Shown here: positions 8,085 through 17,287 of the stretch, piece after piece
Layout of the letters: the number at the start of each line of letters is the position of its first letter
How positions within the stretch are numbered: the first letter of the stretch is position 1
Assembly: GCF_001686925.1 (NCBI RefSeq)
Contig: NZ_LVEN01000010.1
Location: 124,001-188,000, forward strand
Reading direction: 5' to 3'
Source of the DNA: Flavobacterium piscis
GTDB lineage: Bacteria > Bacteroidota > Bacteroidia > Flavobacteriales > Flavobacteriaceae
Length of the DNA stretch: 64,000 nucleotides
Translations under genes and position numbers: made by a program
Notes under the pieces: model-generated
What the model was told of the DNA's origin: nothing
Database searches by the model: none
The model's input: only the letters and a program-made list of their open reading frames with translations

Positions 8085-9173
8085 ATGAAAAAAAAATTGG
8101 AAGCCGATTTAATCAGCATTGCACATCGAATTTTAAAAATAAAAAAAAAATCCGATATCAATCAATTGTATCTTGAAACTCAGAAGTTATACGAGAAATT
8201 AGCGATTTTAAAGTTTGTAGATGAAAATTTCGACACTTTGAAACCAACAATTGGTCACAGCGAAATTAGTACCGAAATTGAATCTATTTTTGACAAAGAA
8301 GAAACAATTCCGGAAGAAGTTAAAATCGAAGAGCCGGTTGCAGTGGAAGAAACTCCAATTGAAACTGTAGCTGAACCAGAAGCTACAGAAGAAATCAAAG
8401 CAGAAGAAACTGAAGAAACTGAAGAAACTGTTGCGGAAGAAATTCCGGCAGAAGAGATTTCTGGGCAAGAAATTGTCGCAGAAGTACCTGAAGAAATAAC
8501 TACGGAACCTATCATCGAAACTGTTGCCGAGCCAGTTGCTGAAGTTGTCGAAGAACCTGTTGCTGAAAAAACTGAGGAACCAATTGTCGAAACTAAAGAA
8601 GAAACACAGCCTGCTGAAGAACTTTCTTTTACAACAGTTAGCGATTTAAAACCAATCCCCGATTTTGTACCTCTTTTTGAATTGGAAAAACCAGAAGAAA
8701 AAGAACCGGAAAAAGAAGAACCTAAAGCAGAAATTTCAATTCCAAATCCTATGACAATCTCGTTTGAAGATTTTGGATTGAATTATGCCGACGCTCAATT
8801 TGTAAAAGTAGATAGTTTCGAAAACGTTGCTTCTACTCCTGCTCCGGTGGTCAATGAATTTAAAGAGAAAAAAGAAATTATAGAACCTGTTGTTATAGAA
8901 AAACCAACAGAGGCAAAGGCAGTTACTTTGAATGAAAAGTTGGCAAAAGGTTTTCATATCGATCTGAACGACCGAATTGCTTTTACAAAAAACCTTTTCG
9001 GAAACAGTTCTGAAGACTATAGCCGTGTTCTAAATCAGTTATTGACTTTTGACAATTACAACGAAGCTCAGGAATTTATCGAAAACATGGTAAAACCGGA
9101 TTATAACAATTGGGAAGGAAAAGACGATTACGCAGAACGTTTCCTGGGAATTGTAGAGAAAAAATTCTCATAA
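8085..9173 (+). CDS. Glu/Pro/Val-rich hypothetical protein, 362 aa
   Basis: Not assigned to a named family. Three parts are visible: a basic, helical N-terminus (residues 1-60); a long low-complexity middle (about 70-240) of repeated EE/VAEP/ETxE segments with a strong negative charge; and a folded C-terminal stretch of about 80 residues (from LNEKLAKGFHIDLNDRIAF to the end) with aromatic and charged residues. The C-terminal segment looks like the conserved functional part and the acidic middle like a linker. No signal peptide. It lies just upstream of rsmI but is separated from it by a repeat. The acidic repeats create long false reading frames on the other strand. Confidence 0.8.
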   Translation: MKKKLEADLISIAHRILKIKKKSDINQLYLETQKLYEKLAILKFVDENFDTLKPTIGHSEISTEIESIFDKEETIPEEVKIEEPVAVEETPIETVAEPEATEEIKAEETEETEETVAEEIPAEEISGQEIVAEVPEEITTEPIIETVAEPVAEVVEEPVAEKTEEPIVETKEETQPAEELSFTTVSDLKPIPDFVPLFELEKPEEKEPEKEEPKAEISIPNPMTISFEDFGLNYADAQFVKVDSFENVASTPAPVVNEFKEKKEIIEPVVIEKPTEAKAVTLNEKLAKGFHIDLNDRIAFTKNLFGNSSEDYSRVLNQLLTFDNYNEAQEFIENMVKPDYNNWEGKDDYAERFLGIVEKKFS

Positions 9174-9184
9174 AAAAGCAAAAC

Positions 9185-9295
9185 ACAGATTTCACGAATT
9201 AAAACGAATTTCTTCTTTGTGAAATTTTAAAAAGCACCTGCAATCTGTATTAATTCGTGACTCGAGCGACAGCGAACAGACGAAGTAAATTCGTT
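9185..9295. repeat. intergenic inverted repeat (CACAGATTTCACGAATT type)
   Basis: CAGATTTCACGAATTAAAAC on the left is mirrored by ATCTGTATTAATTCGTGACTCG on the right. It is another member of the dispersed inverted-repeat family of this window and fills most of the gap before rsmI. Confidence 0.6.
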
Positions 9296-9312
9296 TCATA
9301 ATATAAAAAAAT

Positions 9313-10044
9313 ATGTCTAAATTATATATCGTTCCAACGCCAATTGGCAATCTTGAAGACATGACTTTTCGTGCCATCAGGATTCTGAAAGAAGTCGATT
9401 TGATCTTGGCCGAAGACACCAGAACGAGTGGGAAATTGTTAAAGCATTTTGAAATTGGCACGCACATGCACAGCCATCACATGCACAATGAGCACAAAAC
9501 AACCGAGAATTTGATTGCGCGTTTGAAAGCCGGCGAAACTATCGCCTTGATTTCGGATGCAGGAACTCCGGCAATTTCAGATCCGGGCTTTTTATTGACA
9601 CGCGCTTGCGTAGAAAATAAAATCGAAGTAGAATGTTTACCAGGAGCAACAGCTTTTGTTCCGGCTTTGGTAAACAGCGGACTGCCAAATGACAAATTTG
9701 TTTTTGAAGGTTTCTTACCTGATAAAAAAGGCCGACAGACTCGTTTTTTGGCTTTAGCCGAAGAAACCAGAACAATGATTTTATACGTTTCTCCACATAA
9801 ACTCATTAAGACTTTAGCTGAGTTTATTCAATATTTTGGCGAAGACAGGCAAGTTTGCGTTTCACGAGAATTATCAAAACTACACGAAGAAAACGTACGC
9901 GGAACCGCAAAAGAAGTTCTAACCCATTTTGAAAAAACAGCGCCACGCGGCGAAATTGTCGTTGTGGTTGCCGGAAAAACAATAATAAAAGAACCTAAGA
10001 AAAGTAAATTTTCTAAGGATGATGAAAAAGAAGAAGAAGAATAA
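9313..10044 (+). CDS. rsmI: 16S rRNA (cytidine(1402)-2'-O)-methyltransferase
   Basis: 243 residues. A tetrapyrrole-methylase-fold enzyme that 2'-O-methylates C1402 in the decoding centre of 16S rRNA using S-adenosylmethionine. Family hallmarks are the start LYIVPTPIGNLEDMTFRA, the segment LAEDTRTSGKLLKHF, the SAM-binding ALISDAGTPAISDPG, and CLPGATAFVPALVNSG. The C-terminus ends in a Lys/Glu-rich tail and lacks the extra C-terminal domain of longer homologues such as the E. coli protein (about 286 aa). It is monocistronic, flanked by inverted repeats. Confidence 0.95.
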   Translation: MSKLYIVPTPIGNLEDMTFRAIRILKEVDLILAEDTRTSGKLLKHFEIGTHMHSHHMHNEHKTTENLIARLKAGETIALISDAGTPAISDPGFLLTRACVENKIEVECLPGATAFVPALVNSGLPNDKFVFEGFLPDKKGRQTRFLALAEETRTMILYVSPHKLIKTLAEFIQYFGEDRQVCVSRELSKLHEENVRGTAKEVLTHFEKTAPRGEIVVVVAGKTIIKEPKKSKFSKDDEKEEEE

Positions 10045-10048
10045 TTTT

Positions 10049-10117
10049 CGCCACAAATTTCACAAATTATCACAAATTTTTTAAGCTGAATTCAAATTGT
10101 AAGTGAAATTCGTGGCA
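10049..10117. repeat. GCCAC...GTGGC inverted repeat
   Basis: CGCCACAAATTTCACAAATT is mirrored by AAGTGAAATTCGTGGC. It sits between the rsmI stop and the HopJ-family start and could act as a terminator or a leader structure. Confidence 0.65.
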
Positions 10118-10138
10118 AAAAAACTAATATCAAACAAC

Positions 10139-10483
10139 ATGAGCATCCAAGCCTTTTTAGAAAAAGTAAAACAAACTCCAAACAAAATAACATTCCCTGA
10201 AACTATTGCAGTAATCGAGGAAAATTACAACTTTACCCCAACTGCTTTCCAGAACGGAACGCAGCATAATGCAGCGGGAGAAAACTCAGGTTCTTGTAAA
10301 TTATTCTCTTTCGCAAAACTGCAAAACTTAAGCAAAGACGAAACTTTAGCCTGTTTTGGAGCTTTTTATTTCGAAGAAGTTTTAGGAGATCCCAATGGAA
10401 CGAATCATCAAAACATTAGAAATTTCATCAACTTAGGCTGGGACGGAATTCAGTTTGAAGGAAATGCTTTGGAGTTGAAATAA
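10139..10483 (+). CDS. HopJ type III effector-family protein
   Basis: 114 residues. The sequence FLEKVKQTPNKITFPETIAVIEENYNF... with GENSGSCKLFSFAKL and GDPNGTNHQNIRNF matches the small family named after the Pseudomonas effector HopJ. That family is common in free-living Bacteroidota and Gammaproteobacteria that lack type III secretion. Here it is a cytoplasmic housekeeping-like protein of unknown function; the effector name should not be taken literally. No signal peptide. I took the ATG at 10139, because an in-frame GTG at 10103 lies inside the upstream repeat. Confidence 0.85.
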   Translation: MSIQAFLEKVKQTPNKITFPETIAVIEENYNFTPTAFQNGTQHNAAGENSGSCKLFSFAKLQNLSKDETLACFGAFYFEEVLGDPNGTNHQNIRNFINLGWDGIQFEGNALELK

Positions 10484-10569
10484 TTTTAGATTTTAGAGTG
10501 TAGATTTTAGAATTTTTTTTGAAAACTAATACACTCTAAAAGACCGCATTAAAGTTAAAACAGGAAATT

Positions 10570-10647
10570 TGCCACAGATTAAAAGATTAGCACAGATTAA
10601 AAAATCCTTAAAATCATTTATCACGATTAGCTATCGGGAGTGGCAAA
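10570..10647. repeat. GCCACAGATTAAAAG intergenic repeat
   Basis: GCCACAGATTAAAAGATTAGCACAGATT with a distal GTGGC near 10640. A shorter relative, GCCACAGATTAAAACC, sits near 61722. The surrounding gap (10484-10722) also holds ATCTAAAATC words just before recJ. Confidence 0.55.
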
Positions 10648-10722
10648 AAAAATAAATATCAGATTAAACGATTTTCGATTTCTTCAATCTAAAATCTAAA
10701 ATCAAAAATCTACAATAAAAAA

Positions 10723-12423
10723 ATGCGTTGGACATTAAAACCAAAACCTTCTGAAGATCAAGTCAAACATTTGGCACAAGCCCTTAATGTAGAAGATTTT
10801 GTAGCAACACTTTTGATTCAGCGTGGCATTGCAACTTTTGAAGACGCTAAGAATTTCTTTCGCCCTTCGCTAGAACATCTTCACGATCCGTTCCTGATGA
10901 AAGACATGGATAAAGCGGTTGCACGAATAGAATTAGCGATTGAAAACCAGGAAAACATTTTGGTTTTTGGCGATTATGATGTCGACGGAACGACTGCCGT
11001 TTCTTTGGTTTCGGCTTATTTAAAATCGCATTATCCCAATATTGCCACTTATATACCGGATCGTTATGCCGAAGGTTACGGAATTTCTTTTAAAGGAATT
11101 GACTTTGCTGATGATAACGGATTTTCATTAATCATAGCACTAGACTGCGGAATAAAATCTATTGATCATATCGCCTACGCGAAAGAAAAAAACATCGATT
11201 TTATTATTTGTGATCACCACCGCCCCGGAGAATTTCTTCCGGATGCCGTTGCAATTCTGGATCCAAAAAGAGAGGATTGTTTTTATCCGTACGATGAATT
11301 GTGCGGTTGCGGCGTGGGTTTTAAATTGATTCAGGCTTTAGGAACAAACAGAAATGAAACAATAGAAGATTTAGTTCCGTATCTGGATTTGGTTGCAACA
11401 GCAATTGCAGCCGATATTGTACCCATAACAGGCGAAAACAGAGTTTTGGCTTATTTTGGTTTGCAGGTTATCAATGCAGATCCGAGACCCGGAATTAAAG
11501 CTTTGGTACATCAGGTAAAAAAGAAAACACTTGATATAACTGATGTTGTCTTTATTATTTCACCCCGAATAAATGCTGCCGGAAGAATCAAACACGGTAA
11601 TCATGCGGTTGAATTATTGACGGAATTTAATTTTGAACAAGCACAACAATTTGCATCCGAAATAGAGCAATACAACTCAGACCGAAAAGATCTCGACAAA
11701 CAAATTACTAAAGAAGCTTTTCAGCAAATTATACAAAATCAGGAAGAAGAACGATTTTCAACAGTTGTTTTTCAGGAAGACTGGCACAAAGGCGTGATCG
11801 GAATTGTGGCTTCAAGATTAATCGAAACTTATTATCGACCTACTTTGGTTTTTACCAAAAGCGGCGATAAATATGCGGCATCTGCAAGATCTGTAAAAGG
11901 ATTTGATGTGTATAACGCTCTTGATGCCTGTTCGCAACATTTAGAACAATTTGGAGGCCATATGTATGCAGCTGGAATGACTTTGAAAGCTGAAAACTAT
12001 AAAACCTTTAAAGATGCTTTTGAAAAACAAGTCGAGGAAACCATTTTACCTGAAATGCGAACTCCGGAAATTGAAATTGATGCCGAAATTAATTTTAGTG
12101 ACATTACACCAAAACTAATCCGGATTTTAAAACAATTTGAGCCTTTTGGCCCCCTGAACATGACACCCGTTTTTATGACGAAAAATGCAAAAGACACGGG
12201 CTACGCTAAAACTTTAGGTGCAGATGAAGAACATTTGAGACTTTTTGTAAAACAGAACAGCTCAGACGGAATTGCCGCCATAGGTTTTGGCCTTGGCAAA
12301 AAAATAAACATCGTAAAAAATCAAAATCCTTTTCAGTTAGCTTATTCTTTAGCTGAAAACGAATGGAACGGAACTGTTTCTACCCAACTTATGCTTAAAG
12401 ACATTAGAACAAATGACAACTAA
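10723..12423 (+). CDS. recJ: single-stranded-DNA-specific exonuclease RecJ
   Basis: 566 residues; 5'-3' single-strand exonuclease used in RecF-type recombination and mismatch repair. The DHH-phosphoesterase motifs are present: NILVFGDYDVDGTTAV (metal-binding Asp residues) and IICDHHRPGE (DHH). A DHHA1-type segment reads SPRINAAGRIKHG, and GGHMYAAGMTL gives the late His/Gly motif. The C-terminal OB-like domain ends at LMLKDIR. Length fits the family. Its last codons overlap the start of the MFS gene by 11 bases, so the two are probably translated together. Confidence 0.96.
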   Translation: MRWTLKPKPSEDQVKHLAQALNVEDFVATLLIQRGIATFEDAKNFFRPSLEHLHDPFLMKDMDKAVARIELAIENQENILVFGDYDVDGTTAVSLVSAYLKSHYPNIATYIPDRYAEGYGISFKGIDFADDNGFSLIIALDCGIKSIDHIAYAKEKNIDFIICDHHRPGEFLPDAVAILDPKREDCFYPYDELCGCGVGFKLIQALGTNRNETIEDLVPYLDLVATAIAADIVPITGENRVLAYFGLQVINADPRPGIKALVHQVKKKTLDITDVVFIISPRINAAGRIKHGNHAVELLTEFNFEQAQQFASEIEQYNSDRKDLDKQITKEAFQQIIQNQEEERFSTVVFQEDWHKGVIGIVASRLIETYYRPTLVFTKSGDKYAASARSVKGFDVYNALDACSQHLEQFGGHMYAAGMTLKAENYKTFKDAFEKQVEETILPEMRTPEIEIDAEINFSDITPKLIRILKQFEPFGPLNMTPVFMTKNAKDTGYAKTLGADEEHLRLFVKQNSSDGIAAIGFGLGKKINIVKNQNPFQLAYSLAENEWNGTVSTQLMLKDIRTNDN

Positions 12424-13693
12424 AACAAACAAGCAAGATCCTTATCAGGCGTTACGTTACAGAGAATTTAATGTATTTCTACTATTGCGTTTCGCTATGG
12501 TTTTTGCCTGGTCGATGCAATTTATTGTTATTGAATGGGAAGTGTATAGTCTAACCAAAGATCCGCTTTCTCTAGGACTTATTGGTTTAATGGAAGTAAT
12601 TCCTGCCGTTGGTATGGCATTATTTGCCGGACATATGGTCGATCAGCGAGAGAAAAAAGGTTTATTGGTAAAATGTATTCTTGGGTTTTCGGTAATTAGC
12701 TTTGGACTTTTTTTACTAACCTGGCCAAAAATTGTTAACGGTTGGTCTACTGGAGCCATATTATATTCGATTTACTTTTTAGTTTTTATTGGCGGACTGG
12801 TTCGTGCTTTTTTAGGGCCAACTATATTCTCGCTTTTATCTTTAATTGTACCCAAAAAAGTATATCCTAATGCTGCAACATGGAGCAGTTCGGTTTGGCA
12901 AATTGGGTCAGTTTTAGGACCTGCAATTGCCGGATTTTCTATCAATTATATTGGGGTTCACTGGTCGATGTGTTCTGTGTTTGCGTGTTCGCTTTTTGCT
13001 TTAATTGCTTTATCCCAAATCAGTAAAAAACCAATCCTGAATCCTAAAATAGGCGAACCCATTATGGAAAGCCTTAAAGAAGGTTTAAAGTTCGTTTTTA
13101 ATAATAAAACGATTTTAGGAGTGCTTTCACTTGATATGGTTGCCGTTCTTTTCGGCGGAGCCGTTGCGTTATTACCTGTATTTGCTCAGGATATTTTAAA
13201 AGTTGGTCCAGAAGGTTTTGGTGTTTTAAGAGCTGCTCCGGCAGTTGGTGCTTTTATCACAATGATGATTTCAGCTTATGTTCCTTTATACAAAAAAGCG
13301 GGAATGAAACTTTTAGGAGCCATTTTTGTTTTTGGATTATCGATTATTCTATTTGGAGTTTCCACTATTTTCTGGATTTCTGTATTCGCATTATTTTTAA
13401 GTGGACTTGCTGACGGAATTTCGGTTGTAATTCGCCAAACTATTTTACAGCTTAAAACTCCAGATCATATGCGTGGTCGTGTCGCTGCCGTAAACTCAAT
13501 GTTTGTAGGATCATCCAACGAATTAGGCGCTTTTGAAAGTGGTTTAACAGCAAAATTAATGACACCCGTTATTTCGGTGGTTTTTGGTGGAAGTATGACC
13601 TTACTGACCGTTTTAGGCTTTGGTTTAAAATCTCCTACTTTTAGAAACTTAGATCTTCGTAAAGACATGGAAGATCATCAAAACATGGAATAA
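12413..13693 (+). CDS. MFS transporter (enterobactin exporter EntS-like group)
   Basis: 426 residues with about 12 hydrophobic helices. The N-terminal half carries the MFS loop 2-3 signature as AGHMVDQREKKGLL, in place of the classical GxLaDrxGRk. The general pattern (YREFNVFLLLRF at the start, SLSLIVPKK, GADGIS-like GLADGISVVIRQT, LKTPDHMRGRVAAVNSMF) is that of the MFS_3/EntS-type exporters. Substrate cannot be read from the sequence. It overlaps recJ by 11 bases and is followed 3 bases later by a hydrolase, so it is the middle gene of a three-gene operon. Confidence 0.88.
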   Translation: MTTKTNKQDPYQALRYREFNVFLLLRFAMVFAWSMQFIVIEWEVYSLTKDPLSLGLIGLMEVIPAVGMALFAGHMVDQREKKGLLVKCILGFSVISFGLFLLTWPKIVNGWSTGAILYSIYFLVFIGGLVRAFLGPTIFSLLSLIVPKKVYPNAATWSSSVWQIGSVLGPAIAGFSINYIGVHWSMCSVFACSLFALIALSQISKKPILNPKIGEPIMESLKEGLKFVFNNKTILGVLSLDMVAVLFGGAVALLPVFAQDILKVGPEGFGVLRAAPAVGAFITMMISAYVPLYKKAGMKLLGAIFVFGLSIILFGVSTIFWISVFALFLSGLADGISVVIRQTILQLKTPDHMRGRVAAVNSMFVGSSNELGAFESGLTAKLMTPVISVVFGGSMTLLTVLGFGLKSPTFRNLDLRKDMEDHQNME

Positions 13694-13696
13694 CAA

Positions 13697-14620
13697 ATGA
13701 AGAAAATATTTTTATTATTGTTGCTTTCCATTTCATTGCTAGTTAGCAGCCAAACACTTTATATTAAAACCTACGGAAACAAAAACGACAAGCCCATTAT
13801 TTTTATTCATGGCGGTCCAAGCGGCAATGCTACACTTTTTGAAGGCACTAATACTGCAGAAGAACTATCAAAGAAAGGTTTTTTTGTCATAGCTTACGAT
13901 CGAAGAGGTGAAGGAAGATCTGCAGATCCTGAGGCGAAATTTACTTATGATGAAGCTTTTCAGGATTTAAATGCAATTTACAAAAAGTATAATTTAAAGA
14001 AAGCCACACTTCTTGCGCACAGTTTTGGCGGATTGGTAGCAACTTTATATACCGAGAAATACCCTCAAAATGTAAGTAATCTTATTTTGGCTGGAGCTTT
14101 ATTTTCTCAACAGGAAACGTACAACCATATTTTGGATTCGGTTAAAAAAATATATACTGCAAAGAATGATTTGGCCAAACTCGATAAAGTGGCTCTTGTT
14201 GAAAAACTTGATAAAAATTCTGCCGAATATCGAAAAGGATGTTTTGAACTTGCCGGAGAAAATAATTTCTTTAAAATACCAAATCCAACTGCCGAATCTA
14301 AAAAGCTATATGCAGATTATGATGCAAGTATTTTTTATCAAACCAATATCCGAAATAAAAATGCTCCGGTACTTTTCTATAAAAACGAAAAACAAAACAA
14401 TATTGACAGCAGACCTTTTTTAAATAAAATAAAAAGCAAAGGCATTCCTATTTATGCGATTTACGGGAAACAAGATGGCGTATTTTCAACAAAACAAATT
14501 AGCTCTATTAGGAATTTAGCGGGTAAAAATCATTTTGCTTTACTGGATAATTGTTCGCACTATCTATTTGTAGATCAACAAAAAGAGTTTTTATCTCATA
14601 TCGAAAAATGGCTTAAATAA
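13697..14620 (+). CDS. secreted alpha/beta hydrolase (proline iminopeptidase-like)
   Basis: 307 residues with an N-terminal signal peptide (hydrophobic LLLLLSISLLVSS). The alpha/beta-hydrolase elements are in order: oxyanion segment FIHGGPSGN (about 37-44), DRRGEGRS, nucleophile elbow AHSFGG with Ser109, a late Asp in YGKQDG (about 260), and His in NCSHYLF (about 292). HGGPG- and DRRGxGxS-like strings resemble proline iminopeptidases, but substrate cannot be fixed. The predicted place is periplasm or outside. It is the last gene of the recJ-MFS-hydrolase operon. Confidence 0.85.
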   Translation: MKKIFLLLLLSISLLVSSQTLYIKTYGNKNDKPIIFIHGGPSGNATLFEGTNTAEELSKKGFFVIAYDRRGEGRSADPEAKFTYDEAFQDLNAIYKKYNLKKATLLAHSFGGLVATLYTEKYPQNVSNLILAGALFSQQETYNHILDSVKKIYTAKNDLAKLDKVALVEKLDKNSAEYRKGCFELAGENNFFKIPNPTAESKKLYADYDASIFYQTNIRNKNAPVLFYKNEKQNNIDSRPFLNKIKSKGIPIYAIYGKQDGVFSTKQISSIRNLAGKNHFALLDNCSHYLFVDQQKEFLSHIEKWLK

Positions 14621-14755
14621 AGTTTTAAACCATATAAGTGATATAAGTTCATTTAAAAAAAAGGGTTTAACTTAAATTTTTCTCATACCATTTATATCGT
14701 TTGTAATTTTCTAAACTTTATGACTTTTTTATTTAGAATTAATATAAATAATATT

Positions 14756-14763
14756 TATATTTG
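14756..14763 (+). promoter_or_regulatory. TANNTTTG -7 box
   Basis: TATATTTG, 21 bases before the ATG at 14784; a good match to the Bacteroidota -7 consensus. Confidence 0.6.
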
Positions 14764-14783
14764 TTGTAATAAAGGAATTTATA

Positions 14784-15140
14784 ATGAGAGAAATAGAACA
14801 ATTATACCACAACAACTTTGGCATTGCTTTCTACTGGAAAAAGGATAACGAAATTATAACTGATAAAATACAATTGGTTTTTAAGGAAACCGGATTCTAT
14901 TTTACAGTACAGGAATTAAATTATTTTTGCGATTTAATTGAGGGCAGCATGATCGAAAATGCTTGTTGTGAAGCTTGTGAATTAAAAAACTCATGTCATA
15001 AATTTTTACTTAAAACGCCATGCGATTCGATCGATTTAGCAGTTTCTGTAAAAGAATTAAAATCGATTAAAGATCTGGTTGAAGGTTCATTATTCAGGAT
15101 TGAACTAGACGAATATGTTTACGGAGCCGGATTAAATTAA
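14784..15140 (+). CDS. conserved small cytoplasmic protein with Cys cluster, 118 aa
   Basis: Not assigned to a named function. No signal peptide or membrane helix. A striking cluster of five Cys (ENACCEACELKNSCHKF, about residues 55-72, with another Cys at about 78) could bind a metal or be redox active. The rest is mixed alpha/beta with an acidic bias. It has its own -7 box and is transcribed toward the multihaem cytochrome gene, 83 bases upstream of it. A link to redox chemistry is only suggested by the Cys pattern and position. Confidence 0.75.
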   Translation: MREIEQLYHNNFGIAFYWKKDNEIITDKIQLVFKETGFYFTVQELNYFCDLIEGSMIENACCEACELKNSCHKFLLKTPCDSIDLAVSVKELKSIKDLVEGSLFRIELDEYVYGAGLN

Positions 15141-15210
15141 CGCACATTCTAAATATTTTAACAACATTTTTTCATTATTGAAATATATTTTGATTTTATA
15201 CAAAAAAAAG

Positions 15211-15218
15211 TATATTTA
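15211..15218 (+). promoter_or_regulatory. near-consensus -7 box upstream of the cytochrome gene
   Basis: TATATTTA differs from TANNTTTG only in the last base. It ends 5 bases before the ATG, so a transcript from it would be nearly leaderless. Weak evidence. Confidence 0.3.
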
Positions 15219-15223
15219 CAGCA

Positions 15224-16432
15224 ATGAAAAAAACACGCATTCTTTTTGCCGTTGTTATTTTGATCGCTTTTTTCGCAAGCTGCAAAAACGAATCTGACAA
15301 CTACATTGATCCTCGCGGAACCGATTATGCCGGTTCCGAAAGCTGCATTCAGTGCCATCAGGTACAATACAATATGTCTTTGCAAAGTTCTCACTTTAAA
15401 GCTACTGCTCCCGCAATTTCAGGAAATGTTTTAGGTAATTTCGACAAGGGCAATCATACTTTTATTTATGATAAAGATACTAAGCTGGTCATGGAAAAAC
15501 GTAACGACAGTCTTTATCAGGTTCTATATAAAAATGGAAAAGAAGTTCAGGCCCATCGATTTGAAATTGTTTTTGGCAGCAAACACGCACAAACATCGGT
15601 TTATTGGAGAAACAACAATACTTACGAATTGCCGCTTTCCTATTATAATGCTATAAATAACTGGGCAACAAGTCCTGGATTTCCTGCCGAAAAGCCCTAT
15701 TTTGACCGAAAAATAGAGAGAGATTGCTATGCCTGCCACAGTTCAAATATTAGCAGCAGGAGCGTAAATCAGAAATCTGACGAAGTAAATTTTCTATCTG
15801 CAGATGTTGAAGATGTAATTAATAAAAAAACAATTGTTTACGGAATTGACTGTGAACGCTGTCACGGACCTGCAAAAAAACATGCAGAATTTCATCTGAA
15901 AAATCCAGATATAAAAGTAGCCAATAGCATTGTAAGTTATAAAACATTAAACAGACAACAAAAGTTAGATGCCTGTGCACTTTGTCATGCAGGAAATGAC
16001 GGAATGAAAATGAAATCCCGCTTTGATTTTAAGCCTGGAGATAATTTATCTGAATTTTACAGAAGTACCAGAGACCCTAATGACACAACATTTGACGTAC
16101 ATGGAAATCAATTTCGTTTAATGTCGCAAAGTAAATGTTTTATCAAAAGCGAAAAAATGGATTGTATTACTTGCCATAATCCACATGAAAATGCGTCTAA
16201 AAATTTAGCCTCCTATTCTAAAATTTGCATGAGCTGCCATCAGGGTTTAAAACATAATGACACAACTTTAAAAACAATGTCCGGAAGTTTACTGGCTAAT
16301 AATTGCGTTGAATGCCATATGCCAAAAAAGATGTCTAATGCTATTAAATTTCAAATTTCTAACAGCAAACAAATGTCGAATTATATTTTAAGAACACACA
16401 AAATTGGAATTTATTCAGGTAATAAAAAATAA
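15224..16432 (+). CDS. seven-haem cytochrome c lipoprotein
   Basis: 402 residues. A lipoprotein signal peptide ends in FFASC with the lipid-bearing Cys at residue 20. Seven CXXCH haem-binding motifs are visible in order: CIQCH (41), CYACH, CERCH, CALCH, CITCH, CMSCH and CVECH. It belongs to the multihaem c-type cytochromes that carry electrons in the periplasm or on the outer membrane. The exact electron donor and acceptor cannot be read. C-terminal histidines outside the motifs could serve as distal ligands. The stop abuts the convergent LpxH-like gene with no spacer. No other respiratory gene is adjacent. Confidence 0.9.
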   Translation: MKKTRILFAVVILIAFFASCKNESDNYIDPRGTDYAGSESCIQCHQVQYNMSLQSSHFKATAPAISGNVLGNFDKGNHTFIYDKDTKLVMEKRNDSLYQVLYKNGKEVQAHRFEIVFGSKHAQTSVYWRNNNTYELPLSYYNAINNWATSPGFPAEKPYFDRKIERDCYACHSSNISSRSVNQKSDEVNFLSADVEDVINKKTIVYGIDCERCHGPAKKHAEFHLKNPDIKVANSIVSYKTLNRQQKLDACALCHAGNDGMKMKSRFDFKPGDNLSEFYRSTRDPNDTTFDVHGNQFRLMSQSKCFIKSEKMDCITCHNPHENASKNLASYSKICMSCHQGLKHNDTTLKTMSGSLLANNCVECHMPKKMSNAIKFQISNSKQMSNYILRTHKIGIYSGNKK

Positions 16433-17176
16433 TTATTCCCCGAATTTTTTAAGTTCAAAAGTTTCTCCATCAAACACACCATAGGTAAAATAACCAATCC
16501 AGTCACCTAAATTTACATATTTGGCATCTTGGCCAACCTCAATAATCATGGGTAAATGGCGGTGACCAAAAATAAAGTAATTGTAATGTTGGGTTTCGAG
16601 TTTGCGTTTGGCGTATAAAACCAGCCATTCGTTCTCCTCGCCTAAAAATTTTACATCTTCGGCACCTGAAATGAGTTTATTTTTTACTGATAAATATTGA
16701 GCCAGACTTACGCCAACATCAGGATGCAGCCAACGAAAAAGCCATTTAGAAAACGGATTTGTAAAAACCTTTTTCATTCGTTTATAGCCTTTATCACCAG
16801 GACCTTTTCCGTCGCCGTGACCAATCAGGAATGTTTTTCCGTTAAAAGTAAATTCTTTGTTATCATGATAAACCGGAATATTCAATTCGGTTTGAAAGTA
16901 ATCGTTCATCCATAAATCGTGATTTCCCACGAAAAAATAAATCGGGATTCCGCTATCGCGAATTTCCGCCAATTTGCCTAAAACCCGCACAAAACCCTTT
17001 GGAACAACTGTTTTATATTCGAACCAAAAATCGAATAAATCACCTAATAAAAAAATAGCTTCCGCATCCTGTTTCACCTCATCGAGCCATGCGACAAATT
17101 TTTGTTCGCGCGGCAAACTCAACTCAGGCGTTGGAGCACCAAAATGCTGATCAGAAGCGAAATATACTTTTTTCAT
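16433..17176 (-). CDS. UDP-2,3-diacylglucosamine diphosphatase-like metallophosphatase
   Basis: 247 residues of the calcineurin-like metallophosphoesterase fold. The metal ligands appear in order: SDQHFG (DxH), LLGDLFDFW (GDxxD), FVGNHDLW (GNHD), LIGHGDG and FGHRHLP. These and the length match LpxH-type enzymes that cleave UDP-2,3-diacylglucosamine to lipid X in lipid A synthesis. It is probably inner-membrane-associated on the cytoplasmic face. It is convergent with the cytochrome gene, the two stop codons being adjacent. The leader to the right holds TTAGATTATTAGA repeats. Confidence 0.88.
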   Translation of the reverse strand: MKKVYFASDQHFGAPTPELSLPREQKFVAWLDEVKQDAEAIFLLGDLFDFWFEYKTVVPKGFVRVLGKLAEIRDSGIPIYFFVGNHDLWMNDYFQTELNIPVYHDNKEFTFNGKTFLIGHGDGKGPGDKGYKRMKKVFTNPFSKWLFRWLHPDVGVSLAQYLSVKNKLISGAEDVKFLGEENEWLVLYAKRKLETQHYNYFIFGHRHLPMIIEVGQDAKYVNLGDWIGYFTYGVFDGETFELKKFGE

Positions 17177-17287
17177 TTAGATTATTAGATTGTTAGACTT
17201 CTTAGAATACTAGACTTCTTAGATTATTAGACTTAACCTTTTGTCATTCTGAACGAAGTCATAGAATTGGAATTTGGAATTTAATTT

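Noticed and set aside
8208..8515. Two long minus-strand frames rich in Phe/Ser and Ser/Val
   Set aside because: They are mirror images of the GAA/GTT-rich acidic repeat in the plus-strand gene at 8085-9173 and have no independent support.
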